In this document: piece by piece, positions 49,795-59,347 of the stretch
Numbering within the stretch: position 1 is the stretch's first letter
Layout of the letters: each line of letters begins with the position of its first letter
Origin: Rhodospirillaceae bacterium
GTDB lineage: Bacteria; Pseudomonadota; Alphaproteobacteria; DSM-16000; Inquilinaceae
DNA length: 64,000 nt
Assembly (NCBI GenBank): GCA_020638575.1
Contig: JACKIH010000003.1
Coordinates: 3,459,001 to 3,523,000 of the forward strand
Direction: 5' to 3'
Position numbers and translations under genes: made by a program
Notes under the pieces: generated by a model
Database searches by the model: none
Told to the model about the DNA's origin: nothing
What the model saw: the letters and a program-made list of their open reading frames with translations, nothing else

Positions 49795-50961
49795 TCAGCG
49801 CTGCTGCGTCCACAGCTTGGGGCCATAGCTGGCGAGGAAGAGGGCGAAGCCTGCCGTCCACAGCGCAGCCGCGGCCACGATCAACACCTCGAACTGGGCG
49901 GGCTGGAAGGCCGTGGCGATGCGCGTGGCGGCGGCAAGCCACACCAGCACATAGGCCGCCGTGGTGGCGCCATCGGCGGCGAGCGCGCGGCCGGTGTGGC
50001 CCAGCGTGGCGCGCGTCATCACCGCGAGGACCATCTGGGCGATGGCGCCGGCGCCGAGCGCGTGGATGGCGGCGGACGCGGGCACCAGGCCGGGAAAGGC
50101 GGCGGCCGCCCCCGCCAGGCCGAGGCCCAAGGGGATCCACAGATAGGCGAGGTGGAGCACCCAGACCAGCGGTTCGCCCAGCGTGTCCAGGCCGCGCCAC
50201 CGCGCCAGGCGCACCAGGTTGGCGAGGGCGGCGAGGCCCAGAAGTGGGCCGGTGACAGCACCGTCGGGGGCGAGCACCCAGGCCGCCAGGCCCACCACGG
50301 TTGCCAGCAGGACCAACCGGTCGAAGCGGCCGAACGGTGCCGGCAGCCGGGCCGCCTTGCGCTTGGCCAGCCAGTTGCGGGTGAAGCTCGGCACGATGCG
50401 CCCGCCGATCAGGCCGATCAGCGCCACCAGCACGGCAAGTCCCATGCGGTGCCCGTAGCCGGCGTAGGCCAGCAGGCCGGCATGCTCCAGCCAGAACACC
50501 AGGTTGGCGAGGGCCAGAAGGGCGAAGGCGGCGATGACCGGCAGGTTGCGCCAGTTGCGCCCGGCCAGGATCTCCCTGAGGCAGGCCAGCACCAGGGCGA
50601 CCAGGAAGATCCCGTCGATCGCCGCAGCCAGCGCCAGCGGCAGGCCCGGCACCAGCAGGGCGAGCCGCCCGGCGATCCAGAAGAGGGTGAGGACGGCAAG
50701 CGGCCATCCCGCCACCGGCAGCCGGCCCGTCCAGTTGGGGATGGCGGTGAGCGAAAACCCGGCCACGGCGGCAGCGGCGAACCCAAAGATCATCTCGTGG
50801 ATATGCCAGGAGAGCGGGTCGAGCGGCCCGGTCAGCTCCACGCCCGCCAGCAGGTTGGCGAGCCACAGCCCGATTCCGGCAACGGCCTGGAGGCCGGCCA
50901 GCAGGAAGAAGGGGCGGAAGCCGTAGGAGAAAAGGACGCGGAACGGTCGGCGGTCGGTCAT
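49795..50961 (-). CDS. nnrS: NnrS family protein
   Basis: A 388-residue, about 12-helix heme-copper membrane protein, found with denitrification and NO-stress genes. Typical segments are FSYGFRPFFLLAGLQAV, DPLSWHIHEMIFGFAAAA (with conserved histidines), ALGAGAIAQMVLAVMTRATL and LGHTGRAL. NnrS protects against nitric oxide stress in Vibrio. ATG 50961 has GAGGG 6 bases before it. It is the last gene of the nar unit, 55 bases after the hemerythrin-like gene. Confidence 0.92.
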   Translation of the reverse strand: MTDRRPFRVLFSYGFRPFFLLAGLQAVAGIGLWLANLLAGVELTGPLDPLSWHIHEMIFGFAAAAVAGFSLTAIPNWTGRLPVAGWPLAVLTLFWIAGRLALLVPGLPLALAAAIDGIFLVALVLACLREILAGRNWRNLPVIAAFALLALANLVFWLEHAGLLAYAGYGHRMGLAVLVALIGLIGGRIVPSFTRNWLAKRKAARLPAPFGRFDRLVLLATVVGLAAWVLAPDGAVTGPLLGLAALANLVRLARWRGLDTLGEPLVWVLHLAYLWIPLGLGLAGAAAAFPGLVPASAAIHALGAGAIAQMVLAVMTRATLGHTGRALAADGATTAAYVLVWLAAATRIATAFQPAQFEVLIVAAAALWTAGFALFLASYGPKLWTQQR

Positions 50962-51016
50962 AGACACCCTCTGGCTGGAGCGGGGGGAGGTGCTGCGCGG
51001 GTGGGCAAGTTTCCGG

Positions 51017-51541
51017 TCAACCGGCCGGCTCCGGGGGCATCCCGCGCCGCTCGCGCATGCGGCGGGCAAGGCCGGCGAGATCGCTGCGTCGCAGCCGGCG
51101 GCGGCCCAGCGGGATCAGAATGGCATTGGCGTAGGCGAAATGCAGGCGCAGCGGCGTGACGAAGAGGGTGACCTGCATGGCAAGTCCGGCGATGGGCGCA
51201 TCGGCCCGCCGGCCCGAAAGCGTGGCGGCCAACGCCTCTTCCAGGCCGGCCGGCATGGCGAGGCGGTCGAGCAGGGCTTCGATCCCGTCCTCCGGCTGGC
51301 AGCGACGGCGCATCAGGCCGTAGAGGTCGTCCTCCTCGTCGGCCCGGTGCAGCGGCAGTTCGCGCTCCAGGAAGTCCAGCAGGATGGCGGTCGCCGCGTC
51401 GGCCGTCTCCTGGCCGCTCGCCGCCGCTTCCAGGAGGCCGCACATCTCCTTCTGCCGCTGGTGTTCGGCCAGCAGGAAGTCGAGCGGCTGGTCCAGCAGC
51501 TCCGGCGGCACCGGGGCCGGGCGGATCGGCGGGGCGCTCAC
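51017..51541 (-). CDS. Hemerythrin-domain protein in the nar operon
   Basis: A 174-residue helical protein with a hemerythrin (HHE)-like pattern: AEHQRQKEMCGLLE, LPLHRADEEDDLYGLM and LRLHFAYANAILIPL, where the histidines and carboxylates could bind a di-iron site. It is not clearly a complete set of ligands. It starts with GTG six bases after the stop of the parvulin-type gene, so co-expression with nitrate reductase is very likely. NO or oxygen binding, or iron-centre repair, would make sense; this is inference. Confidence 0.78.
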   Translation of the reverse strand: MSAPPIRPAPVPPELLDQPLDFLLAEHQRQKEMCGLLEAAASGQETADAATAILLDFLERELPLHRADEEDDLYGLMRRRCQPEDGIEALLDRLAMPAGLEEALAATLSGRRADAPIAGLAMQVTLFVTPLRLHFAYANAILIPLGRRRLRRSDLAGLARRMRERRGMPPEPAG

Positions 51542-51547
51542 CCCGCC

Positions 51548-52339
51548 CTAGCCCACCTGTAGCGGTGCCGCGCCGGTGAAGGCAAAGCCTTCGATGCGGG
51601 CACGGCCTGCCAGGATGCGGATGTAGTGGGCGACGCCGCGGTTCCAGGTCTGCTCGGTGAGGTAGGCGGCGATGCGCCCCGCCACCAGCTCGAACGGGAT
51701 CTGGCGGCCGCCTTCCCGCCGGTCCAGGCGCACCACGTGGTAGCCGTAGCGCGTCGGCACCGGCACCGGGCAGATCTGCCCCGGCTCCAGGGTGGCCAGG
51801 AAGGTCTCGAACTCCGGCAGTACCTGGCCGCGGCTCACCTGCCCGAGGCTGCCGCCCTCCTCGGCCGACGAGCAGGCCGAACGCTCGCGCGCCAGCCGCG
51901 GGAAGGCCGCGGGATCGTCCGTCAGGTCCGCGAGGGTGTCCGCCGCCTGCCGGTGCGCCCGGGCCCGTGCCGCGGTGTCGTCCGCGGCGGCGGGGAAGAA
52001 GATGTGCGCGGCCTCATAGACGGCCGGGCTGCAGAAGCGCCGGCGGTTGTTGTCGTAATAGCGGCGCAGCGAGGGTTCGTCGGGCTGCGGCACGGCGATC
52101 TCGCGGTCGAGCAGCGCGCGGATCAGCGCCTCCTCCTCGGTTTCCGCCCGGCCGGCGCCGAGTGCACGGGGGGCCGAAGCAATTCCTTGGCGCCGCGCTT
52201 CCTGAATCAGGATCTCGCGGATCACCAGGGCTTCGGCGGCGGCGTGGTGGGCCGCCTCCAGCGTTGCGGAGGGGTGGTGCTGCACCTCCGCGGCCACCGC
52301 GGCGTCGGGGATCTCGCAGTCGTTCACTTGGATGGCCAT
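51548..52339 (-). CDS. Parvulin-type peptidyl-prolyl isomerase (nar-associated)
   Basis: A 263-residue PpiC/NifM-like protein. An N-terminal helical region of about 90 residues precedes the rotamase domain with EAAHIFFPA, EGGSLGQVSRGQVLPEFE and VPTRYGYHVVRLDRREGG. No signal peptide is seen, so it should be cytoplasmic. Parvulin genes follow narGHJI in several proteobacteria and probably help the reductase to fold. It starts 21 bases after narI. Confidence 0.88.
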   Translation of the reverse strand: MAIQVNDCEIPDAAVAAEVQHHPSATLEAAHHAAAEALVIREILIQEARRQGIASAPRALGAGRAETEEEALIRALLDREIAVPQPDEPSLRRYYDNNRRRFCSPAVYEAAHIFFPAAADDTAARARAHRQAADTLADLTDDPAAFPRLARERSACSSAEEGGSLGQVSRGQVLPEFETFLATLEPGQICPVPVPTRYGYHVVRLDRREGGRQIPFELVAGRIAAYLTEQTWNRGVAHYIRILAGRARIEGFAFTGAAPLQVG

Positions 52340-52360
52340 GCCCGGTCCCCCTGGCCGAAG

Positions 52361-53080
52361 TCAGCTCGGATACCGGCTGTCCACCGGGCTGCGGGTGCGC
52401 CGGCTGCGCACGATCTGCCAGCCGCGCCGGCCGACATAGCCGAACGGTGCCGACCAGATGTGGACCAGCCGGGTGAACGGGAAGATCAGGAACACCGTCA
52501 GGCCCAGGAAGATGTGCAGCTTCATCACCCAATGGGCGGCTTCGATCAGTTCGGCCGCCACGGGCTGGAAGGTGAACACGCCGGTCGCCCAGTTCATGAA
52601 CAGCACCATCATGTGGCCGTCCATGTGCCCCAGCGACACCGGGATGGTGAGAATCCCCAGCACGAGCTGAAGCCACAGGATGATCAGGATGGCGTGGTCC
52701 ATGGGCGCGCTGGTCTTGCGGATGCGCGCATCGAACAGGCGGCGGTGCAGCAGCAAGGTGGCGCCGATCAGGGCGAACACCGCCGCGGTGCCGCCCACCA
52801 CGATGGCCGCAAGCTGCTTGAACGCGTGCTGCACGCCGAACGCGTCGAACACCTCCACCGGCGTCAGCAGGCCGACCAGATGGCCGACGAAGACCACCAG
52901 GATGCCGAGATGGAACAGGTTGCTGCCGAGCCGAAGCTGGCGGCGGCGCAGCAACTGGCTCGACCCGCTGCGCCAGGTGAACTGCTCGCGGTCGAAGCGG
53001 ATCAGGCTGCCCACCAGGAAGACGGTCAGCGCGATATAGGGATAGATCCCGAAAAGGAAGCTGGTGAGGGCGTGGTCCAT
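52361..53080 (-). CDS. narI: Respiratory nitrate reductase gamma subunit
   Basis: A 239-residue membrane cytochrome b that oxidises quinol and passes electrons through two b hemes to NarH. Five helices are evident. Heme histidines are expected in NLFHLGILVVFVGHLVGL and EAAHWVMKLHIFLGLTV. The C-terminal FTRLVHIWSAPFGYVGR is conserved. It lies 50 bases downstream of narJ. Confidence 0.95.
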   Translation of the reverse strand: MDHALTSFLFGIYPYIALTVFLVGSLIRFDREQFTWRSGSSQLLRRRQLRLGSNLFHLGILVVFVGHLVGLLTPVEVFDAFGVQHAFKQLAAIVVGGTAAVFALIGATLLLHRRLFDARIRKTSAPMDHAILIILWLQLVLGILTIPVSLGHMDGHMMVLFMNWATGVFTFQPVAAELIEAAHWVMKLHIFLGLTVFLIFPFTRLVHIWSAPFGYVGRRGWQIVRSRRTRSPVDSRYPS

Positions 53081-53130
53081 GGCTGCAACTCCCGGTCCGG
53101 CCCGCGCTCGGGCCGGGCCTTGTCAAAGGG

Positions 53131-53841
53131 TCATGCCGCGGTGGGTTCGGCGGGCGTGAGGGCGGCGGCGATGCGCGCCATGCGCTGGCAGGGCGCTTCG
53201 CCGTCCGGACTTCCGGGGCCAGGCGGGCCGAAGGAGACCACCTCCTCCTGCCAGTCGGCATCCAGCCGCTCGCCATCGTCGGGATCGTCGTCCGGCTGCT
53301 TCAGCAGCTCCGCCAGCGCCGCCAGATCGGGCTGTTCGGCCGACAGGGCTTCCAGCACCTGGAACACCGCGGCGTAGGGCGAGCCGCGGTCGGCCAACCG
53401 GCGGGCCAGCACGGCGACGATGTGGATGGGCTGGGCGAGCCTGCGGAATGCATCCTGGGGCGCCAGGCGCGACAGGTAGTCGAGAAACAGCGGCAGGTAG
53501 TCCGGCAGTTCCTTTTCCGCCACCTCCAGCCCTGCGTCTGCGTACATCGCCGTCAGGTCGACCAGCGCCTGGCCGCGGTCGCGGCCTTCGCCGTGCACGT
53601 GTTCGAACAGGTGCAGCGAGCGGCTGTTGGAGCGGTCGAATAGCCCCACATAGCGTTCTTCCAGGTCGAGCGGATCGCCCGTGGCCAGCTCCTCGAACAG
53701 GGGGGCGAGGGCAGCGCGCTGGCCGGCCGTCAGCAAGCCCTCGTCGTCCAGCACCGCCCGCAGTTCGCCCGACCGCACCGCATCCAGCAGCTCGGGCCCG
53801 GGATAGGTGAGAAGGGCCGCCAAGACCTTGAAGCTTTGCAT
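53131..53841 (-). CDS. narJ: Nitrate reductase molybdenum cofactor assembly chaperone
   Basis: A 236-residue cytoplasmic chaperone (TorD/NarJ family) that binds the NarG N-terminus while the molybdenum cofactor and iron-sulfur centres are inserted. It has the typical helical pattern with LLTYPGPELLDAV, LEERYVGLFDRSNSRSLHLF and LPDYLPLFLDYLS. The ATG overlaps the narH stop by one base. The C-terminal tail is acidic and variable. Confidence 0.93.
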   Translation of the reverse strand: MQSFKVLAALLTYPGPELLDAVRSGELRAVLDDEGLLTAGQRAALAPLFEELATGDPLDLEERYVGLFDRSNSRSLHLFEHVHGEGRDRGQALVDLTAMYADAGLEVAEKELPDYLPLFLDYLSRLAPQDAFRRLAQPIHIVAVLARRLADRGSPYAAVFQVLEALSAEQPDLAALAELLKQPDDDPDDGERLDADWQEEVVSFGPPGPGSPDGEAPCQRMARIAAALTPAEPTAA

Positions 53842-55385
53842 CACTCCGCCTCCGTGGGGTTCTGCGACAGCTTGCGCGGCTTGCCGCCGGCAAAGCGCAC
53901 GGGGCCGAACAGGTTGGTGTCGCTCTGGCCGCCGGAGCAGCCGTTGCCGAAGGAAAAGCCGCAGGTGCCGCGCAGGTGATAGGCGTCCTCCGCCGCTTCG
54001 CGATGGGTGGTCGGCACCACGAAGCGGTCTTCGTAGTTGGCGATCGCCATGGTGCGGTACATGTCCTCGATCTCGTTGCCGGTGAGGCCGACCGCTTCGG
54101 CGACGCTGTCGTCGATCACGCCGTCCACCGTCTTGGCCCGCATGAACTGGCGCATGGCCATCATGCGCTTGAGCCCCAGCACGATCGGCTGTTCCTTGCC
54201 GGCGGTGAGCAGGTTGGCCAGGTAGCGCACGGGGATACGCAGGCTGCCCACATCGGGCATGCCGTCGGCGAGCGCCAGGTGGCCGCTTTCCGCTGCCTGC
54301 TGCACCGGAGAGAGCGGCGGCACGTACCACACCATGGGCAGCGTGCGGTATTCCGGGTGGAGCGGGAAGGCGACCTTCCAGTCCATCGCCATCTTCCACA
54401 CCGGCGACGCCTTGGCCGCGTCCAGCCACGCCTGGGGCACGCCATCGGCGAGCGCCTGGGCCTGCACGTCGGGATCGAAGGGGTCGAGGAAGACGCCGAG
54501 CTGGGCGTCGTACAGCTCCTGCGGATCGGCCGTCGATGCCGCCTGTTCGATGCGGTCGGCATCGTAGAGCAGCACGCCCAAGTACCGGATGCGCCCCACG
54601 CAGGTTTCCGAACACACCGTCGGCATGCCCGCTTCGATCCGCGGGTAGCAGAAGGTGCACTTCTCCGACTTGCCCGTCGACCAGTTGTAATAAATCTTCT
54701 TGTAGGGGCAGCCGGATACGCACATGCGCCAGCCACGGCACTTGTCCTGGTCAATGAGGACGATGCCGTCTTCTTCGCGCTTGTAGATGGCACCGGACGG
54801 GCAGGCGGCCACGCAGGTCGGGTTGAGGCAGTGTTCGCACAGCCGGGGCAGATACATCATGAAGGTGTTTTCAAACTGCCCGTAGACCGCCTTCTCCACG
54901 TCGGCGAAGTTGGTATCCGCCGACCGCTTGGAGAATTCGCCGCCAAGGATTTCCTCCCAGTTCGGGCCCCATTCCACCTTCTGCATGCGTTCGCCGGTGA
55001 TGAGAGAGATCGGCCGCGCCGTGGGGGCGGCCTTCATGTCCGGCGCGTTGTGCAGGTGCTCGTAGTCGAAGGTGAATGGCTCGTAATAGTCGTCGATTTC
55101 CGGCAGGTCGGGGTTGGCGAAGATCTTCTCCAACGTCCGCCACTTGCCGCCCTGGCGCGGCTGGATCTCGCCGTTCTTCTTGCGCGTCCAGCCGCCGTTC
55201 CAGCGCTTCTGGTTCTCCCAGTCCTTGGGATAGCCGATGCCTGGCTTGGTCTCGACATTGTTGAACCAGGCGTATTCCACGCCGTCGCGGCTGGTCCAGA
55301 CGTTCTTGCAGGTGACGGAGCAGGTGTGGCAGCCGATGCACTTGTCGAGGTTCAGCACCTTGCCGATCTGTGCCCTGATTTTCAT
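53841..55385 (-). CDS. narH: Respiratory nitrate reductase beta subunit
   Basis: A 514-residue iron-sulfur subunit with four cysteine clusters: CIGCHTCSVTCKNVW, CEHCLNPTCVAACP, CRGWRMCVSGCPYKK and CTFCYPRIEAG with CSETCVGR. One cluster includes Trp in place of Cys, giving the 3Fe-4S centre, as in all NarH. It carries electrons from NarI to NarG. AAGGGAG lies 9 bases before the ATG at 55385. The 134-base gap after narG contains a large palindrome. Confidence 0.96.
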   Translation of the reverse strand: MKIRAQIGKVLNLDKCIGCHTCSVTCKNVWTSRDGVEYAWFNNVETKPGIGYPKDWENQKRWNGGWTRKKNGEIQPRQGGKWRTLEKIFANPDLPEIDDYYEPFTFDYEHLHNAPDMKAAPTARPISLITGERMQKVEWGPNWEEILGGEFSKRSADTNFADVEKAVYGQFENTFMMYLPRLCEHCLNPTCVAACPSGAIYKREEDGIVLIDQDKCRGWRMCVSGCPYKKIYYNWSTGKSEKCTFCYPRIEAGMPTVCSETCVGRIRYLGVLLYDADRIEQAASTADPQELYDAQLGVFLDPFDPDVQAQALADGVPQAWLDAAKASPVWKMAMDWKVAFPLHPEYRTLPMVWYVPPLSPVQQAAESGHLALADGMPDVGSLRIPVRYLANLLTAGKEQPIVLGLKRMMAMRQFMRAKTVDGVIDDSVAEAVGLTGNEIEDMYRTMAIANYEDRFVVPTTHREAAEDAYHLRGTCGFSFGNGCSGGQSDTNLFGPVRFAGGKPRKLSQNPTEAE

Positions 55386-55436
55386 GGTGTGATCTCCCTT
55401 CGCGCCCGTGTTTGGTCTGCTCCGGCCCTCGCCCCG

Positions 55437-55475
55437 CCCGGCCGCCCAAGCCATTGTCAAAATTGGGCGGCCGGG
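55437..55475. repeat. Dispersed palindrome, copy 3, between narG and narH
   Basis: CCCGGCCGCCCAA (55437-55449) and TTGGGCGGCCGGG (55463-55475) are perfect 13-bp arms around the 13-base loop GCCATTGTCAAAA. Partly complementary bases extend the stem to about 55421-55491 (TCCGGCCC against GGGGCCGGA). It lies inside the nar operon, where it could influence narH translation or mRNA stability. Confidence 0.88.
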
Positions 55476-55519
55476 TGGGGGAGGGGGCCGGAACCGCCCC
55501 AGAAGCCGTGCCCGACGCT

Positions 55520-58500
55520 CTATTCGGCGGCCTTGGAGGGCGCGAACGCCCCGGGGTCGGACGGATTGCGCGGTGCCTGCACTTCGGCCTCGCTCAGCGG
55601 GTCCTCCAGCCAGTCGACGACCTTCATCTTGCGCACGACGATGAACTCGTCGCGGTTCGAGCCCACGGTGCCGTAGTAGTTGAAGCCGTAGGATTGCTGG
55701 GCGTAGCCGCCGATCATGTGGGTCGGCTTTACCGTGGCGCGGGTGACGGAGTTGTGGATGCCGCCGCGCGTGCCGGTGACTTCCGATCCCGGCACATTCA
55801 GGATCTTTTCCTGGGCGTGGTACATCATCACCATGCCCGGCTTGACCCGCTGGGACACCACCGCACGGGCCGTCAGCGCGCCGTTGTGGTTGTAGGCTTC
55901 GATCCAGTCGTTATCGGCGATGCCGGCCTTAGCGGCGTCCACCTCGCTCAGCCACACGATGGGGCCGCCGCGCGACAGGGTCTGCAGGATCAGGTTGTCG
56001 GTGTAGGTGGAGTGGATTCCCCATTTCTGGTGGGGCGTGATGAAGTTCAGCACGATGCCGGGGTTGCCGTTGTCGTCGACAGCCAGCTCTTCGGTGATGG
56101 TGCGGGTGTCGACCGGCGGCTTGTAGACGGCGAACTGCTCACCGAACGCGCGCATCCAGGCGTGGTCCTGGAAAAGCTGCTGGCGGCCCGTGAGCGTGCG
56201 CCAGGGGATCAGCTCGTGCACGTTGGTGTAGCCGGCGTTGTAGCTGACCTTTTCGCTCTCGATGCCCGACCAGGTGGGCGACGAGATGATCTTGCGCGGC
56301 TGGGCCTGGATGTCGCGGTAGTGCACATGGTCGTCCTGGCGCGGCCGGGCCAGGTGGGTGTGGTCAAGCCCGGTGATCTTGCCCAGCGCCTCCCACGATC
56401 TCACCGCCACATGGCCGTTGGTTTCCGGTGCGAGCGTCATGATGACCTCGCACGCGTCGATGTCGGTTTCGATGCGCGCCAGGCCCTTTGTCGGCCCCTC
56501 GTCGCGCACCACCCCGTTCAGCCGGCGCAGGTAGTCCACCTCGGCGTCGGTGTTCCAGGCGATACCCTTGCCGCCGTTGCCGAGCTGCTCCATCAGCGGG
56601 CCGAGTGCGGTGAAGCGCTTGTAGACATTGGGATAATCGCGCTCGATCACCTTGATCGCCGGCATGGTGCGGCCGGGGATGGGCGCGCACTCGCCGCGCT
56701 TCCAGTCCTTCACGTCCAGCGCCTGGGCCAGTTCGCCCGGCGTGTCGTGCAGGATGGGGACCAGCACGGTGTCCTTTTCCGTGCCCAGCACCTCCGGCGC
56801 CACTTCGGAGAACTTCCTGGCGATGGTCTTGTAGATGTCCCAGTCGGTGCGGCTTTCCCACACCGGGTCCACCGCCGCCGAAAGCGGGTGGATGAAGGGA
56901 TGCATGTCGGACGTGTTGAGGTCGTTCTTCTCGTACCAGCTCGCCGTCGGCAGCACGATGTCGCTGTAAAGCCCGTTGGTGGACATGCGGAAGTCGAGCG
57001 TGACCAGCAGGTCGAGCTTGCCTTCCGGTGCGGGGTCGCGCCACGCCACCTCTTTCGGCTTCTGGCCACCCATCTCGCCCAGGTCCTTGCCATGGACGCC
57101 GTGGGTGGTGCCCAGCAGGTGCTTCAGGAAGTATTCGTGGCCCTTGCCGCTCGCCCCCAGCAGGTTGGAGCGCCAGACGAACAGGTTGCGCGGGTAGTTG
57201 ACCGGGTTGTCGGGGTCCTCCGCGGCGAACGCCACCTCGCCCGATGTCAGGCCGGCGACCAGGTAGTCTTCCACCGACTGGCCGGCCGCTTCCGCCGCCT
57301 TGGCGATGCCCAGCGGGTTGCGGTCGAGCTGCGGGGCGGACGGCAGCCAGCCCATGCGTTCGGCCCGCACGTTGAAGTCGATCAGGCTGTTGTCGGTCCA
57401 GTCGCCCTTCGGTGCCAGCGGCGACAGGATGTCGGACACCGGCAAGCGTTCGTACCGCCACTGGTCGGTGTGGGCATACCAGAAGCTGGTGGAATTCATG
57501 TGCCGCGGCGGCCGCGCCCAATCCAGCGCGAAGGCCAGGTTGGTCCAGCCGGTCTGCGGGCGCAGCTTTTCCTGGCCCACATAGTGCGACCAGCCGCCAC
57601 CCGACTGGCCGACGCAGCCGCACAGCACCAGCATGTTGATGATGCCGCGGTAGGTCATGTCCATGTGGTACCAGTGGTTCAACCCACCGCCGAGGATGAC
57701 CATGGACTTGCCCTGGGTCTTGTCGGCGTTGTCGGCAAAGGCGCGGGCCACCTCCACCACATGGGCCGGCTTCACCCCGGTGATGCGCTGCTGCCAGGCC
57801 GGCGTGTAGGGCACGTCCTGATCGTAGCTGGCGGCCACGTTGGCGCCGCCCAAGCCGCGGTCGATGCCGTAATTGGCGATCATCAGGTCATAGACGGTGG
57901 CGACCTGGGCGGTGGTGCCATCGGCCAGGGTGACGGTGGTCACCGGCACATTGCGCTCCAGCACCTCGGCATGGTCGGTGCCGGTGAAGTGGTCGTGGTG
58001 GCGGCTGCCGAAATAGGGAAAGGCGACCGCGGCCACATCGTCCCGCGTGTCCAGCGAGGTCAGGCGCAGGCGCACAGCCTCGCCCGCCCCGTCCTTTTCC
58101 TCCAGGGACCACTTGCCCGGATCGCCCCAGCGGAAGCCGATGGATCCGCGAGGGGCGACCAGCCGGCCCGTCTCGTCGTAGGCGACGGTCTTCCAGTCGG
58201 GATTGTTGGTTTCCCCCATCCCGTCGGCCAAGTCGCCGGCGCGCAGCAACCGGCCCGCCACCAGGCGGCCGTCCTGCTCTTCCAGGCTCACCAGCATGGG
58301 CAGGTCGGTGTAGCGCCGCGCGTAGTCCTGGAAGTAGGCGCTCGGCCGTTCCAGGTGGAATTCCTTTAAGATGACGTGGCCGAGCGCCATGGCGAGTGCC
58401 GCGTCGGTGCCCTGCTTGGGGCTCAGCCACAGGTCACCGAACTTCGACGCTTCGGCATAGTCCGGGCTGACGACGACGGACTTCGCTCCCTTGTAGCGGA

Positions 58501-59308
58501 CCTCCGTGTAGAAGTGGGCGTCGGGCGTGCGCGTCTGCGGCACGTTGGAGCCCCAGACCATAAGGAAGCTGGAATTGTACCAGTCGGCACTTTCCGGCAC
58601 GTCGGTCTGCTCGCCCCAGGTCTGCGGCGAGGAGGGCGGCAGGTCGCAATACCAGTCGTAGAACGACATGCAGACGCCGCCGATCAGCGACAGGTAGCGG
58701 GTGCCGGCCGCGTAGGAGACCATGGACATGGCGGGGATGGGCGAGAAGCCGATCACCCGGTCCGGCCCGTAGCGCTTGATGGTGTAGGCGTTGGCGGCGG
58801 CGATCATCTCCGTCGCCTCGTCCCAGGTCGACCGCACGAAGCCGCCGAGCCCGCGGCGGGATTGGTAGCTGCGCACCCTGGCGGGGTCTTCCACGATGGC
58901 GGCCCAGGCGGCCACCGGCGTCATCGTCGCCCGCGCCTCGCGCCACAGCCGCACCAGCGCCTTGCGCACCATGGGGTACTTCAGGCGGTTGCCGGAATAG
59001 AGGTACCAGGAGTAGCTGGCGCCGCGCGAACAGCCCCGCGGCTCGTGGTTGGGCATGTCCGGCCGGGTGCGCGGATAGTCGGTCTGCTGGGTTTCCCAGG
59101 TGACGATCCCGCCCTTTACATGGATGCGCCAGCTACACGCGCCGGTGCAGTTCACCCCGTGGGTGGAGCGCACCACCCGGTCATGGGCCCAGCGGTTGCG
59201 GTAGCCGTCCTCCCACGCCCGGCTTTCGCTGGTGGTGATGCCGTGGCCGTCGGCGAAGGGCTCGCTCTTGCGGCGGAAGAAGGTCAGTCGGTCGATGAAG
59301 TGGCTCAT
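55520..59308 (-). CDS. narG: Respiratory nitrate reductase alpha subunit
   Basis: A 1262-residue catalytic subunit with the bis-molybdopterin guanine dinucleotide cofactor, facing the cytoplasm and reducing nitrate to nitrite. The N-terminal HGVNCTGACSWRIHV binds the FS0 cluster, with His as a ligand. The molybdenum-ligand Asp lies in WYCDLPPSSPQTWGEQTDVP. Other NarG parts, such as VTWETQQTDYP and ELIPWRTLTGRQQLFQDH, are intact. It starts 39 bases after the narK2-type gene. Confidence 0.97.
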   Translation of the reverse strand: MSHFIDRLTFFRRKSEPFADGHGITTSESRAWEDGYRNRWAHDRVVRSTHGVNCTGACSWRIHVKGGIVTWETQQTDYPRTRPDMPNHEPRGCSRGASYSWYLYSGNRLKYPMVRKALVRLWREARATMTPVAAWAAIVEDPARVRSYQSRRGLGGFVRSTWDEATEMIAAANAYTIKRYGPDRVIGFSPIPAMSMVSYAAGTRYLSLIGGVCMSFYDWYCDLPPSSPQTWGEQTDVPESADWYNSSFLMVWGSNVPQTRTPDAHFYTEVRYKGAKSVVVSPDYAEASKFGDLWLSPKQGTDAALAMALGHVILKEFHLERPSAYFQDYARRYTDLPMLVSLEEQDGRLVAGRLLRAGDLADGMGETNNPDWKTVAYDETGRLVAPRGSIGFRWGDPGKWSLEEKDGAGEAVRLRLTSLDTRDDVAAVAFPYFGSRHHDHFTGTDHAEVLERNVPVTTVTLADGTTAQVATVYDLMIANYGIDRGLGGANVAASYDQDVPYTPAWQQRITGVKPAHVVEVARAFADNADKTQGKSMVILGGGLNHWYHMDMTYRGIINMLVLCGCVGQSGGGWSHYVGQEKLRPQTGWTNLAFALDWARPPRHMNSTSFWYAHTDQWRYERLPVSDILSPLAPKGDWTDNSLIDFNVRAERMGWLPSAPQLDRNPLGIAKAAEAAGQSVEDYLVAGLTSGEVAFAAEDPDNPVNYPRNLFVWRSNLLGASGKGHEYFLKHLLGTTHGVHGKDLGEMGGQKPKEVAWRDPAPEGKLDLLVTLDFRMSTNGLYSDIVLPTASWYEKNDLNTSDMHPFIHPLSAAVDPVWESRTDWDIYKTIARKFSEVAPEVLGTEKDTVLVPILHDTPGELAQALDVKDWKRGECAPIPGRTMPAIKVIERDYPNVYKRFTALGPLMEQLGNGGKGIAWNTDAEVDYLRRLNGVVRDEGPTKGLARIETDIDACEVIMTLAPETNGHVAVRSWEALGKITGLDHTHLARPRQDDHVHYRDIQAQPRKIISSPTWSGIESEKVSYNAGYTNVHELIPWRTLTGRQQLFQDHAWMRAFGEQFAVYKPPVDTRTITEELAVDDNGNPGIVLNFITPHQKWGIHSTYTDNLILQTLSRGGPIVWLSEVDAAKAGIADNDWIEAYNHNGALTARAVVSQRVKPGMVMMYHAQEKILNVPGSEVTGTRGGIHNSVTRATVKPTHMIGGYAQQSYGFNYYGTVGSNRDEFIVVRKMKVVDWLEDPLSEAEVQAPRNPSDPGAFAPSKAAE

Positions 59309-59347
59309 GGTTCGTTCCCTCCCGGGGAAGGCGTCCTTGGGCGTGGG

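Noticed and set aside
52014..53276. 420-codon minus-strand frame across narI and its neighbours
   Set aside because: Out of frame with narI and the isomerase; Arg/Pro-rich shadow.
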